Source of the DNA: Nitrososphaerota archaeon
Lineage (GTDB): Archaea > Thermoproteota > Bathyarchaeia > Bathyarchaeales > Bathycorpusculaceae
Reading direction: 5' to 3'
Length of the DNA: 19,115 bases
Assembly (NCBI GenBank): GCA_031282985.1
Contig: JAITCR010000140.1
Coordinates: 1 to 19,115 of the forward strand
Shown piece by piece: positions 1 through 8,013 of the stretch (position 1 is its first letter; the number at the start of each line of letters is the position of its first letter). The notes under the pieces were generated by a model. The model was not told where the DNA came from, did no database searches, and saw only the letters and a list, made by a program, of their open reading frames with translations. Position numbers and translations under genes: made by a program.

Positions 1-67
1 GTTTGTTGTGGTTAAAGCCTGCTTTTACACAATGTTGGTTTCCACACTTTGGGCATTTCATGGCCAT
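1..67 (-). pseudogene. Transposase-like zinc ribbon, N-terminal part, running off the left edge
   Basis: On the minus strand an ATG at 67 (or 61) opens a frame reading MAMKCPKCGNQHCVKAG and onward to the edge. A CPKC knuckle followed by a V-K-x-G-x-x-H-x-x-K stretch is typical of the N-terminal zinc ribbon of IS1-like transposases (InsA-type DNA-binding part). An in-frame TAG lies 18 bases upstream, so the protein starts here. Only about 22 residues are visible, so whether the element is intact cannot be judged; it is entered as a partial. A related ribbon occurs at the right edge facing the other way. Terminal inverted repeats were not recognised. Confidence 0.5.
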
Positions 68-295
68 CGCAAATGCAAAAGGCTAAACTACCTTATAATC
101 CTTTTTGCAATACTCTCAATTTTTTCATAAAATAAATAGAACGTGTTGCTAGCTGTAAATTTATCGTTTTTATGCTGTAAAAAACTTGTTTACAAAAAAC
201 ATATGTGTGTCATGTAGTTATTCATTCAAACATAAAAACAAAAAACTCAAAAAAACTTGAAACAGTTTTGTCCCAATGTCGTATCCACCGATAGG

Positions 296-310
296 TTTTT
301 ATTTAAATAA
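296..310 (+). promoter_or_regulatory. Candidate archaeal TATA box upstream of the ilv leader ORF
   Basis: A T-run leads into TTTAAATA (302-309), which fits the archaeal TATA consensus. A start site about 25 bases downstream would fall near 330 and give a short 5' end before the SD (338-343) and ATG (351) of the small ORF. No clear BRE is seen just upstream. The region is AT-rich, so chance matches are likely. Confidence 0.35.
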
Positions 311-350
311 CTGACTATTTTTAAACTAAGTAATATTAAGAGGCAATGGT

Positions 351-401
351 ATGAGGGATTGTCACCTCAATAGCTGGGATCGTCGGGTACTTATTCTCTA
401 A
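351..401 (+). CDS. Candidate 16-residue leader peptide ending Val-Leu-Ile-Leu
   Basis: An ATG at 351 opens a 16-codon frame, MRDCHLNSWDRRVLIL, closed by TAA at 399-401. AAGAGG at 338-343 is a reasonable Shine-Dalgarno sequence with 7 bases of spacing, and a TATA-like box lies about 45 bases upstream. The last four codons, GTA CTT ATT CTC, specify the three branched-chain amino acids made by the operon that begins at 504. That is the logic of an attenuation leader peptide. A 5-bp dyad, TGAGG/CCTCA (352-356 with 365-369), lies inside the ORF. The ORF is very short and could be chance; no strong terminator-like hairpin follows it. The role is inference. Confidence 0.3.
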   Translation: MRDCHLNSWDRRVLIL

Positions 402-440
402 TTTTTCCAGCTTATCCTCTAAACATGTCTCGTATTTCTT

Positions 441-457
441 AAACAATTTTTATATAG
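441..457 (+). promoter_or_regulatory. Candidate ilvB promoter (A-rich BRE-like element plus TATA box)
   Basis: AAACAA (441-446) followed by TTTTTATATA (447-456) resembles an archaeal BRE-TATA pair. A start about 25 bases downstream would fall near 478-480. That leaves a 5' UTR of about 25 bases containing TAGGAGACC (486-494), whose GGAG core is spaced 12 bases from the ilvB ATG at 504. If this is the main promoter, the small ORF at 351 is not on the ilvB transcript. Confidence 0.45.
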
Positions 458-503
458 ATACCAGTGTAAATGCCAATTTAAAACATAGGAGACCAAACTG
501 AAT

Positions 504-2210
504 ATGCCAAAAATGTCTGGTGCACAAGCACTATTAGAATCTCTTGAACATCAAAAGGTTGATACAATATTTGGAATATTAGGAGGCGCTATACTTCCAG
601 TATATGATGCACTTTGTGGTAACAAAAAAATTCGCCACATACTTGCGCGTCATGAACAGTGTGCTGCACATGAAGCTGAAGGATATGCAAGAGCTAGCGG
701 CCGTGCTGGTGTATGCATGGCAACAAGTGGACCGGGTGCTACAAACTTAGTAACAGGCATTGCAAACGCTTACATGGATTCAAGTCCAGTTGTCGCACTA
801 ACGGGACAAATTCCAACATGTAGCGTTAATTCAAGCTACATGATTGGCCGAGATGCTTTTCAAGAAGCAGACATATTAGGCATAACCACTGCAATTACCA
901 AATACAATTACCAACCACGCTCAATTTCAGAAATCCCCCAAATGGTCACTAACGCTTTCCATATTGCAACAACCGGTAGACCTGGTCCTGTCTTAATTGA
1001 TTTACCAAAAAATATACAATCAAACATTGACGAAGTTGAATTTACAAACAAACCCGACATTAGAAGCTACAAACTACCCCAACCACCAAACCCCACAAAA
1101 ATCAGCCAAGCCACAGAACTTTTAACAAAAGCTGAACGCCCAATACTACTAGTCGGCGGAGGCACAATATTAGCAAACGCTTCTGATGAAATAGTCAAGC
1201 TATCTGATCTGCTAACAGCTCCCGTTACAACAACTTTCATGGGCAAAGGGGCTTTCCCAGAAAACCACCCACTATCTCTGGGCAGCATAGGTATGCATGG
1301 TAATCCTGCAGCTAACAGACTAATAGGTGAAGCCGACGTTTTACTGGCTATTGGAACACGCTTCTCTGACCGTGCAACCACAAATATAGATTCATTTGCA
1401 CCAGATGCAAAAAAAATCCAAATAGATATCGACGCTGCAGAAATTAACAAAAACATAGAAGTAGATATAGCCATAATTGCTGACGCTAAAGAATCACTAA
1501 AGATAATACTACCTGCTGTCTCAAAAAAATTAAAGAAAGGCGAAGGCAAAACTTGGACAAAACGCGTCAAGGAAGCTAAGGAACAATTGAGCCCTTTGCT
1601 AAAAGAAAACCCTCATGATATAGTTCCAAAAACGTTACTATCTGAACTGCGCAAATTATTACCACAAAATGGTGTAATTACAACCGAAGTTGGACAAAAC
1701 CAGATGTGGTCAGCTCTATACATGCAAGCCCTACAACCACGAACATTCATCAGTTCAGGCGGACTTGGAACAATGGGCTTTGGCTTCCCCGCCGCAATTG
1801 GCGCAAAAGTCGCCTGCCCCGATCGTATAGTTGTTGACATCGCTGGCGATGGCAGTTTCATAATGTCTGAACAAGAATTAGCCTGTAGTGTTGCGGAAGA
1901 CATACCTGTAATTGCTATAGTGTTAAACAATGGTGTATTGGGTATGGTGGCACAATGGCAAAGAACACTCTATGACAGGCGCTATAACGCCATCAATTTG
2001 GGTAAAACACCCGATTTTGTCAAATTAGCTGAAGCATATGGAGCACAAGGTATCCGTGTAGACTCAATTGATACATTTAAAAAAGCCGTTAAAACCGCAA
2101 TGATAAATAAAGTTACAACAGTAATCGATGTGCCTATTGGCTCAGAAACCGATGTCGTTCCATTTGTACCTCCAGGCTGCGGATTACCTCAACAGAGAGG
2201 TGACTATTAA
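504..2210 (+). CDS. ilvB: Acetolactate synthase, large (catalytic) subunit
   Basis: Thiamine-diphosphate enzyme joining two pyruvates to 2-acetolactate (valine/leucine route), or pyruvate and 2-oxobutyrate to acetohydroxybutyrate (isoleucine route), in the cytosol. The 568 residues match the usual length. The N-terminal TPP domain carries the catalytic Glu51 in RHEQCAAHEAEGYAR and SGPGATN (75-81). The central domain spans about 195-340. The C-terminal TPP domain holds GDGSF (448-452), followed by the metal-binding region through LNN (474-476). The family-typical VPPG is at 555-558. The ATG at 504 is preferred over the in-frame ATG at 513 because the GGAG at 488-491 is better placed for it. 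The stop overlaps the ilvN start by one base (TAATG), so the two subunits are translationally coupled. Catalytic residues look intact. Confidence 0.97.
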   Translation: MPKMSGAQALLESLEHQKVDTIFGILGGAILPVYDALCGNKKIRHILARHEQCAAHEAEGYARASGRAGVCMATSGPGATNLVTGIANAYMDSSPVVALTGQIPTCSVNSSYMIGRDAFQEADILGITTAITKYNYQPRSISEIPQMVTNAFHIATTGRPGPVLIDLPKNIQSNIDEVEFTNKPDIRSYKLPQPPNPTKISQATELLTKAERPILLVGGGTILANASDEIVKLSDLLTAPVTTTFMGKGAFPENHPLSLGSIGMHGNPAANRLIGEADVLLAIGTRFSDRATTNIDSFAPDAKKIQIDIDAAEINKNIEVDIAIIADAKESLKIILPAVSKKLKKGEGKTWTKRVKEAKEQLSPLLKENPHDIVPKTLLSELRKLLPQNGVITTEVGQNQMWSALYMQALQPRTFISSGGLGTMGFGFPAAIGAKVACPDRIVVDIAGDGSFIMSEQELACSVAEDIPVIAIVLNNGVLGMVAQWQRTLYDRRYNAINLGKTPDFVKLAEAYGAQGIRVDSIDTFKKAVKTAMINKVTTVIDVPIGSETDVVPFVPPGCGLPQQRGDY

Positions 2211-2722
2211 TGGAATTTGGAAAAACAAAAGTCATATCTGTTCTGGTCGAAAACAAACCAGGTGTACTGCATTCCATCGCTAACCTATTTAGGCGACGAA
2301 ACTTTAACATTGAAAGTATAACCGTCGGTTCTACACAACAAAAAGATATCGCCCGTATGACTATCACAGTAAACGCAGACGAAAAAACACTTGATCAAGT
2401 TGTTAAACAAGTCGCCAAACAAATTGATGTTTTAACAGTTGAAGAACTAGAGCAAGGCAATTTTGTTATGCGCGAAATAGCTCTTATAAAAGTCAAAATA
2501 GCAAACTCTAAAGAACGATCTGATGTAATAAATTTTGTCAACGTTTTCCGTGGCAGAATAATTGACGTTTCAAGTGATAGTATAACCATAGAAATTACCG
2601 GAGGACCAGACAAAATTGATGCTTTCTTAAATTTGATGAAAACCTTCGGCGTTCTGGAACTCGCAAGAACAGGTGTAACTGCATTAGCACGAGGCGCTAA
2701 ATCCATCAGAATTGACGAGTAA
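2210..2722 (+). CDS. ilvN: Acetolactate synthase, small (regulatory) subunit
   Basis: Regulatory partner of the catalytic subunit; in this family it raises activity and confers feedback inhibition by valine or other branched-chain amino acids. An ACT domain fills about residues 8-80 (VLVENKPGVLHSIANLFRRR, then NFNIESITVG). A second ferredoxin-like domain spans about 86-165, with RGRIIDVSSDSITIEITG (114-131), typical of IlvN/IlvH. The 170 residues agree with the bacterial IlvH length. The ATG shares its A with the ilvB stop, and AGAGAGGTGA lies immediately upstream inside ilvB. A 125-bp gap to leuC follows, so ilvBN may be a separate or internally promoted unit. Confidence 0.95.
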   Translation: MEFGKTKVISVLVENKPGVLHSIANLFRRRNFNIESITVGSTQQKDIARMTITVNADEKTLDQVVKQVAKQIDVLTVEELEQGNFVMREIALIKVKIANSKERSDVINFVNVFRGRIIDVSSDSITIEITGGPDKIDAFLNLMKTFGVLELARTGVTALARGAKSIRIDE

Positions 2723-2847
2723 AAAAATTTACCTAATGGAAAAGTTTAACCTTACCCATTTTAACTTTGAGTTACATCCCAAATTAGAGGTTTAATCTCA
2801 AATAACATTTACCCAGCAAAAAATAGACTAAGTAGAGAAGAAAAAAC
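2723..2847. other. 125-bp gap between ilvN and leuC
   Basis: This is the only sizeable gap in the plus-strand cluster, so an internal promoter or processing site is possible. It contains a 6-bp inverted repeat, TTTGAG (2766-2771) and CTCAAA (2797-2802), 25 bases apart, and several A/T-rich runs, none a convincing TATA box. A 19-codon ORF at 2736-2795 lacks a Shine-Dalgarno sequence and is not called. GAGAAG near 2836-2841 probably serves leuC. Confidence 0.4.
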
Positions 2848-4116
2848 ATGAATATTACCGAAAAAATCTTGGCTAAAGCATCAGATAAAAAGTTTGTCGC
2901 TCCCGGAGAAATCGTGGATACAAACGTTGACGTATTGATGACCCACGATTTAACAGGACCTTTAGCTGTAGAGTCCTTCAAAAAAATTGGCGCAGAAAAA
3001 GTTTGGAACAACCAAAAAGTAGTAGTAATCTTAGACCACCAAATTCCCGCTGAATCTATTAAAGCAGCAGAACTCCATAAAACAATGCGCCATTTCGCCA
3101 AAGAACAAAAACTACGTATTTACGACGTAGGTCGTGGTGGTATCTGTCATCAAGTCATGCCTGAGCAAGGACACGTAGTTCCCGGCGCTGTTATTGTTGG
3201 CTCTGACTCTCATACTTGTACTTATGGTGCCTTTGGCGCTTTTTCCACGGGTATTGGTTCAACAGAAGCAGCTGCAGTTATGGCTACTGGAAAAATATGG
3301 TTTAAAGTGCCTCAGTCAATCAAAATAGTAGTTAACGGAAAACTTAGCAAATACGTTACCCCTAAGGATTTGGTTCTAAATATAATCGGTAAGTTAGGTG
3401 TTGATGGGGCGATATACAAAAGCACTGAATTTACCGGTTCAACTATACATGAAATGAGCATAGCCGGCAGAATGACCTTATGTAACATGGCCGTTGAAAT
3501 GGGCGCTAAAAACGGTATAATTGAACCTGACAATGCAACCAAAGAGTATCTACAGCATCGTGTTAACTCTTTAGCAGATTTTATAGTTCTAAAAAGTGAT
3601 AAAGATGCTCAGTATGAATATACAGTTGAAATTGATGTTTCAAAGCTGGAACCTCAAATTGCTTGCCCATCATCTGTTGATAATGTTAAACCCATATCAG
3701 AAATCGGCGATATCCCTATTGATCAAGCCTTCATAGGTTCATGCACCAATGGCAGACTAGAAGATTTACAGTTAGCTGCTCAGATTATAAAGGGCAAAAA
3801 AATCAAAGAAGGTGTTCGTGCTTTGGTAATTCCTGCGTCGCAAGAAATCTACAAAGAAGCGTTAGCTGAGGGTTTAATTGAAATCTTTACTGAAGCAGGC
3901 GCAATCTTTTGTGGTTCAGCATGTGGTCCATGCTTAGGCGGCCACATCGGCTTATTAGCCGCAGGTGAAACATGTGTTAGTACAAGCAATCGTAACTTTA
4001 TCGGCAGAATGGGTAGCACCCAAGCTAATGTTTACTTAGCTTCACCTGCTGTTGTTGCAGCTTCAGCCCTTACAGGCAGAATAACTAATCCTACAACTTT
4101 GGAGGCTAAGCAATAA
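2848..4116 (+). CDS. leuC: 3-Isopropylmalate dehydratase (isopropylmalate isomerase), large subunit
   Basis: Aconitase-family [4Fe-4S] subunit that with LeuD isomerises 2-isopropylmalate to 3-isopropylmalate in leucine synthesis. At 422 residues it is the shorter archaeal/HACN-type large subunit, not the longer bacterial LeuC. Cluster ligands are visible as Cys299 in GSCTNGR and Cys359/Cys362 in CGSACGPCLGGH. Other family marks are GSDSHTCTYGAFGAF (118-132) and NRNFIGRMGS (381-390). The same fold serves homoaconitase and citramalate isomerisation, so substrate range is inferred from the neighbours leuD, leuB and leuA. If the leuA-type gene makes citramalate, the same subunit would also serve isoleucine synthesis. 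The start overlaps nothing upstream; the stop overlaps leuD by one base. Confidence 0.93.
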   Translation: MNITEKILAKASDKKFVAPGEIVDTNVDVLMTHDLTGPLAVESFKKIGAEKVWNNQKVVVILDHQIPAESIKAAELHKTMRHFAKEQKLRIYDVGRGGICHQVMPEQGHVVPGAVIVGSDSHTCTYGAFGAFSTGIGSTEAAAVMATGKIWFKVPQSIKIVVNGKLSKYVTPKDLVLNIIGKLGVDGAIYKSTEFTGSTIHEMSIAGRMTLCNMAVEMGAKNGIIEPDNATKEYLQHRVNSLADFIVLKSDKDAQYEYTVEIDVSKLEPQIACPSSVDNVKPISEIGDIPIDQAFIGSCTNGRLEDLQLAAQIIKGKKIKEGVRALVIPASQEIYKEALAEGLIEIFTEAGAIFCGSACGPCLGGHIGLLAAGETCVSTSNRNFIGRMGSTQANVYLASPAVVAASALTGRITNPTTLEAKQ

Positions 4117-4625
4117 TGGAATCCAAAATTAAAGCACCAACCATAAAATTCGGAAATAACATAGATACAGATGTTATCCTACCTGGAAAATACTTGATAT
4201 TGGTTGATCCATACGAGTTAGGTAAGCATGCACTGGAAAGCTTAGATGGCGAATTTGTTAACAAAGCAAAAGGCGGTATAGTATTAATTGGTGGCAAAAA
4301 TTTTGGTTGTGGCTCAAGTAGAGAACAGGCTCCTTTAGCTCTAAAATATACAGGTGTAAAATGTGTCATCGCAGAAACTTTTGCACGTATTTTTTACCGT
4401 AATGCCATAAACATCGGTTTACCAGTTATTGAATGTGCGGGAATTTCAGAAGCTGTAAAAACTGGCGATGATGTTTCTGTTGATTTGGAAACAGGCAAAA
4501 TCCAAAACTTGACCAATAATAAAACACTACAGGGTACAAATTTACCTTCATTTATTATGGAAATTTTAACTGATGGCGGTTTAATTGAGAATTTACGCAA
4601 AAGGATGAAAAAAAGAAATGAATGA
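4116..4625 (+). CDS. leuD: 3-Isopropylmalate dehydratase, small subunit
   Basis: Swivel-domain partner of LeuC. The 169 residues carry NNIDTDVILPGKYL (14-27) and GGKNFGCGSSREQAPLAL (59-76), hallmarks of the small subunit. In archaeal members the loop after KYL sets substrate choice: homoaconitase-type proteins have a charged YLRT-like loop, isopropylmalate-type ones a hydrophobic YLV-like loop. Here it is YLIL (26-29), which favours isopropylmalate (inference from family knowledge). The ATG shares its A with the leuC TAA, and TTGGAGGCT just upstream inside leuC supplies a strong SD. The 3' end overlaps leuB by 8 bases. Confidence 0.93.
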   Translation: MESKIKAPTIKFGNNIDTDVILPGKYLILVDPYELGKHALESLDGEFVNKAKGGIVLIGGKNFGCGSSREQAPLALKYTGVKCVIAETFARIFYRNAINIGLPVIECAGISEAVKTGDDVSVDLETGKIQNLTNNKTLQGTNLPSFIMEILTDGGLIENLRKRMKKRNE

Positions 4626-5643
4626 ATACAAAATATCCCTAATGCCCGGTGATGGCATAGGTCCAGAGTTAACAGAGGCAACTCTGAAAATTTTAGATGT
4701 AGTTCAAGAAAATTTTGACGTAAACCTCAACATAGTCTACGCTGAAGCAGGTGATGCAGTGCTAAAAAAAAGAGGCGCAGCACTGCCAGAGGATAGTCTA
4801 AAAACTATCCGCGAATCACATGCTTGCCTAAAAGGTCCCGTAGGTGAAACCGCAGCAGATGTCATAGTTAAATTACGCTTACTATTTGATTTATATGCTA
4901 ATGTGCGGCCGCTAAAGGCATTTCCAAATGTACCTGTTGCGCGTCCAGATATAGACATGATTTTTGTACGCGAAAACACTGAAGATGTCTATAAAGGGTT
5001 AGAATACAGCATAGGCAACGACGTTACAGTATGTTTACGTGTAATCACCCGACAAAACTGCGAACGCATAGCAAAACGCGCTTTTGAAACCGCAAAACTG
5101 CGCCAAAAAAAGAAAGTTACCGCAATACACAAAGCAAACGTTATGCGCATAACCGACGGCCTATTCAAACGAGTATGCCAAGAAACAGCCAAAAACTATC
5201 CTGACATCCAATATAACGAGATGTATGTTGACGCAGCAACAATGCACTTAATTCGCACCCCCCAAGAATTCGACGTACTCTGCACCTGCAACATGTTCGG
5301 CGATATACTCTCAGACGAAGCAGCACAACTAATCGGCGGTTTAGGCATGGCACCAGGCGCAAACATCGGCGACAACTTTGCATTATTTGAACCTATACAT
5401 GGCTCAGCCCCAGACATCGCTGGTAAACAACTTGCAAACCCCCTATCTATGATACTATCCGCAAAAATGATGCTACACTGGCTAGGTGAACGCTTTAACG
5501 ATTTAAAATGCCTAAAAGCCGCCGAAGGCATAGAAAAAGCTACAATCCAAACTCTAATTAACGGCACAACCGTTCCAGACATAGGCGGAAAAGCCTCCAC
5601 ACTGCAAATGGCACAAGCCATAGCTGCAGCCCTAAAAAATTAA
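4618..5643 (+). CDS. leuB: 3-Isopropylmalate dehydrogenase
   Basis: NAD-dependent oxidative decarboxylase of the isocitrate/isopropylmalate dehydrogenase family, converting 3-isopropylmalate to 2-oxoisocaproate. The 341 residues show GDGIGPE (11-17), the substrate-loop region RENTEDVYKGLEY (118-130) and catalytic Lys172 in HKANVMRITDG. Metal ligands are Asp205 (YVDAATMHL), Asp229 and Asp233 (MFGDILSDEA). The cofactor loop is HGSAPDIAGK (261-270); an acidic/hydrophobic loop of this kind goes with NAD rather than NADP. Archaeal relatives acting on homoisocitrate or methylmalate look similar, so specificity rests on the leu context. ATG 4618 overlaps leuD, with AAAGGAT upstream as a modest ribosome-binding site. 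Confidence 0.92.
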   Translation: MNEYKISLMPGDGIGPELTEATLKILDVVQENFDVNLNIVYAEAGDAVLKKRGAALPEDSLKTIRESHACLKGPVGETAADVIVKLRLLFDLYANVRPLKAFPNVPVARPDIDMIFVRENTEDVYKGLEYSIGNDVTVCLRVITRQNCERIAKRAFETAKLRQKKKVTAIHKANVMRITDGLFKRVCQETAKNYPDIQYNEMYVDAATMHLIRTPQEFDVLCTCNMFGDILSDEAAQLIGGLGMAPGANIGDNFALFEPIHGSAPDIAGKQLANPLSMILSAKMMLHWLGERFNDLKCLKAAEGIEKATIQTLINGTTVPDIGGKASTLQMAQAIAAALKN

Positions 5644-5655
5644 CATACTTAAGCC

Positions 5656-7185
5656 GTGAAACATATGACTCAACCTTCAAGGTATATCAAAATACTGGAT
5701 ACAACATTACGCGATGGAGAACAAACTCCCGGTGTTTCTCTAACTTTGGAAAATAAAATTGAAATCGCACAGCAGCTAAACAAACTTGGAGTTGACGTTA
5801 TCGAGGCAGGTTTTCCCAGCAGTTCTGAGGGCGAACGCAAAGTCGTAAAAGAAATAAAAAAAATAGGTTTAACCTCCCAGATTTGTGCATTATCCCGATG
5901 TACCCGAAAAGACATAGACGCCGCTTTAGACTGTGATGTAGATTTAATCCACATATTCATTCCAACTTCACCTGTACAGATGAAATATGCTGTAAATATG
6001 ACGCCTGAACAGGTTTTGTCTTCTGCAACCGAGTCAATACAGTACATCAAAAAATGTGGTGTTAAATGTGAGTTCTCCCCCATGGATGCTACACGCACCG
6101 AAATGCCATTCTTGCGTCAAATCTGCAAAGCAGCCCAAGATGCAGGAATGAACAGTCTAAACATTCCAGATACCGTCGGATGTATGATCCCCCGAACAAT
6201 TTTCGAGTTATTTAAAGAACTAAAATCATTCATCAAAGTTCCCATAAGCGTTCACTGCCACAACGACTTCGGTTTAGCAGTCGCTAATAGTCTCGCAGCA
6301 GTTGAAGCAGGCGCAGATCAAATTCATGTCGCTGTTAACGGTTTAGGTGAACGCGCAGGCAATGCTGCCTTAGAAGAAGTCGTCACCACTTTACATGTAG
6401 TTTATGATTACAAGACAAACATAAACACACGCTTACTATACAGCACCAGCCGTTTGGTTTCATCTTTAAGTGGCGTTTCAGTACAAGTTAACAAGGCAAT
6501 TGTCGGTGAAAATGCGTTTGCACACGAGTCAGGCATTCATACTCGTGGCGTAACTGAACAACCCTTAACATTTGAACCAATTAGCCCCGAAATAGTCGGT
6601 AGAACTCGTAAATTAGTTGCCGGTAAACTAGCCGGAACACGTGGCATTCAAGTTGAGCTAAACGAAATTGGTATTCACCCAAATGAAACACAGTTAACAG
6701 AAATTGTCCAACGGGTAAAAGAACTCGGCGACAAAGGCAAGGCAGTAACTGATGCCGATTTAATTGCAATAACTTCAGCAGTAATGGGTCAAGTTATTGG
6801 CAAAGAAAAAATCGTTGATTTATGCGATATGGCAGTTATTACAGGTATTAAAGTAATTCCAACGGCTTCTGTACGTTTAACAATAGATGGCAAAGAATAT
6901 GTCGCCTCAGAAACCGGCGTGGGCCCTGTTGATGCGGTGCTAAAAGCTATTCAAAAGCTAACTGGTAACATAGAAAAAATTAAATTAAGTGAATACCGCC
7001 TTGAAGCAATTACCGGTGGATCTAACGCTGTTGCTGAGGTAATTATCAAAGTTGAAGATGAAAAGGGTAACATATTCAGCGCTCGTGCCACACGTGAAGA
7101 CATTGTTATGGCATCTGTTGAAGCGATGATAGACGGTATAAACAAATGTCTGCTAAAAAATCGCAACAAAGGCAAAAAACAATGA
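5656..7185 (+). CDS. leuA: 2-Isopropylmalate synthase (LeuA family; citramalate synthase not excluded)
   Basis: Acetyl-CoA-dependent Claisen condensation enzyme. The N-terminal TIM barrel begins with LDTTLRDGEQTPG (14-26), with the Arg19-Asp20 pair. Metal ligands are His200 and His202 in HCHNDFGLAVANSLAAVEAG. NGLGERAGNAALEEV (228-242) and AHESGIHTRG (289-298) follow. A linker leads to a C-terminal LeuA allosteric domain at about 390-500 with a GVGPVDAV loop, the feedback-binding domain of isopropylmalate and citramalate synthases. At 509 residues it is full length. Next to leuCDB, isopropylmalate synthase is most likely; archaeal CimA and AksA paralogues share this layout. The start is uncertain: GTG 5656 or ATG 5665, neither with a good SD. 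It overlaps pheA by 4 bases. Confidence 0.88.
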   Translation: MKHMTQPSRYIKILDTTLRDGEQTPGVSLTLENKIEIAQQLNKLGVDVIEAGFPSSSEGERKVVKEIKKIGLTSQICALSRCTRKDIDAALDCDVDLIHIFIPTSPVQMKYAVNMTPEQVLSSATESIQYIKKCGVKCEFSPMDATRTEMPFLRQICKAAQDAGMNSLNIPDTVGCMIPRTIFELFKELKSFIKVPISVHCHNDFGLAVANSLAAVEAGADQIHVAVNGLGERAGNAALEEVVTTLHVVYDYKTNINTRLLYSTSRLVSSLSGVSVQVNKAIVGENAFAHESGIHTRGVTEQPLTFEPISPEIVGRTRKLVAGKLAGTRGIQVELNEIGIHPNETQLTEIVQRVKELGDKGKAVTDADLIAITSAVMGQVIGKEKIVDLCDMAVITGIKVIPTASVRLTIDGKEYVASETGVGPVDAVLKAIQKLTGNIEKIKLSEYRLEAITGGSNAVAEVIIKVEDEKGNIFSARATREDIVMASVEAMIDGINKCLLKNRNKGKKQ

Positions 7186-7994
7186 AAGTAACCTATCAGG
7201 GAGAAACTGGTGCCTACAGCGAAATGGCTGTTTACAAATTCTTCGGCAGCAAAGTCGAGCCCGTTCCTTGTAAAGACTTTCGTGATGTGTTTGAATCTGT
7301 AAAAAACGGCGAAGTGCCTAATGGTGTTGTGCCTATTGAAAATTCAATTGAGGGCAGTATAAATCAAAATTATGACCTCTTTACAACATATGACCTTAAA
7401 GTATCCGGAGAAGTTTCAGTCAAACTTGCACACGTTTTAATCACAAACCCGAAAACAAAGTTTGAAGACATAAAAACGGTCTACTCCCATCCTCAAGCTA
7501 TAGGCCAATGTCGAAAATATCTTGAAAAACACAAATGGGAACTTGTCCCTGCGTATGATACTGCTGGTAGTGTTAAAATAATCAAAGAAAAACAACTTTT
7601 AGATGCAGCATCAATTGCCAGCGAAAAAGCAGCTGGCCTCTACGGTATGAAAATAGTTGATAGGGATATTGCTGATAACCCATCAAACTATACACGTTTT
7701 CTTGTCATTTCACATGAAGATACAGCGCCAACAGGAGATGACAAAACTAGTGTCATTTTCTCAGCTAAACACGCCCCTGGCTCACTTTATCATACTCTTG
7801 GCGAATTTGCATCAAGAAACATCAACCTAACCCGAATAGAATCTCGCCCAACAAAAACTACCGCTTGGCAATACAACTTTTACATAGACTTCGAAGGCCA
7901 TAGAACAGAAAAACGTTGCGCAGAAGCAATACAAGCAATAAAAAAATATGTAACATTTGTAAAAATTTTAGGCTCTTACCCACGTGTCATATAG
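7182..7994 (+). CDS. pheA: Prephenate dehydratase with ACT domain
   Basis: Converts prephenate to phenylpyruvate, the committed phenylalanine step. From ATG 7182 the 270-residue protein begins MKVTYQGETGAYSEMAV, the usual start of this family. The catalytic domain carries PIENSIEGSIN (51-61) and the Thr-Arg-Phe motif (171-173, NYTRFLVI). The ACT domain at about 186-265 has the ESRP phenylalanine-binding motif (220-223), so feedback inhibition by phenylalanine is expected. An in-frame ATG at 7146 would add 12 lysine/glutamine-rich residues inside leuA. I reject it because the family starts at 7182, which also gives a typical ATGA overlap with the leuA stop, with AAAGG about 10 bases upstream. 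It is a stand-alone enzyme without a fused chorismate mutase. Confidence 0.94.
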   Translation: MKVTYQGETGAYSEMAVYKFFGSKVEPVPCKDFRDVFESVKNGEVPNGVVPIENSIEGSINQNYDLFTTYDLKVSGEVSVKLAHVLITNPKTKFEDIKTVYSHPQAIGQCRKYLEKHKWELVPAYDTAGSVKIIKEKQLLDAASIASEKAAGLYGMKIVDRDIADNPSNYTRFLVISHEDTAPTGDDKTSVIFSAKHAPGSLYHTLGEFASRNINLTRIESRPTKTTAWQYNFYIDFEGHRTEKRCAEAIQAIKKYVTFVKILGSYPRVI

Positions 7995-8013
7995 TTATAG
8001 CAACTGTTCTGTT

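Larger units (their letters stand above)
68..503. other. Long AT-rich non-coding region upstream of ilvB
   Basis: This stretch has no long ORF, tRNA or recognisable RNA gene. From 68 to about 290 nothing stands out beyond A-rich runs; the outer end of the left insertion element may lie here, but no repeat marks it. From about 290 to 503 lies the leader region of ilvB, with two TATA-like boxes, a 16-codon ORF and the ilvB ribosome-binding site, listed separately. Confidence 0.6.

Noticed and set aside
425..442. Five-codon ORF (MSRIS) upstream of ilvB
   Set aside because: Too short, no SD and no pathway-related codons.
2736..2795. 19-codon ORF (starting MEKFNL, ending KLEV) in the ilvN-leuC gap, as a possible third leader peptide
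   Set aside because: It has no Shine-Dalgarno sequence, no clear promoter ahead, only scattered Leu codons and no hairpin after it. In an AT-rich gap such an ORF is unremarkable.
7146..7181. Upstream ATG that would extend pheA by 12 residues
   Set aside because: The added residues are a Lys/Gln-rich out-of-frame reading of the leuA end. The family N-terminus and the SD fit ATG 7182.
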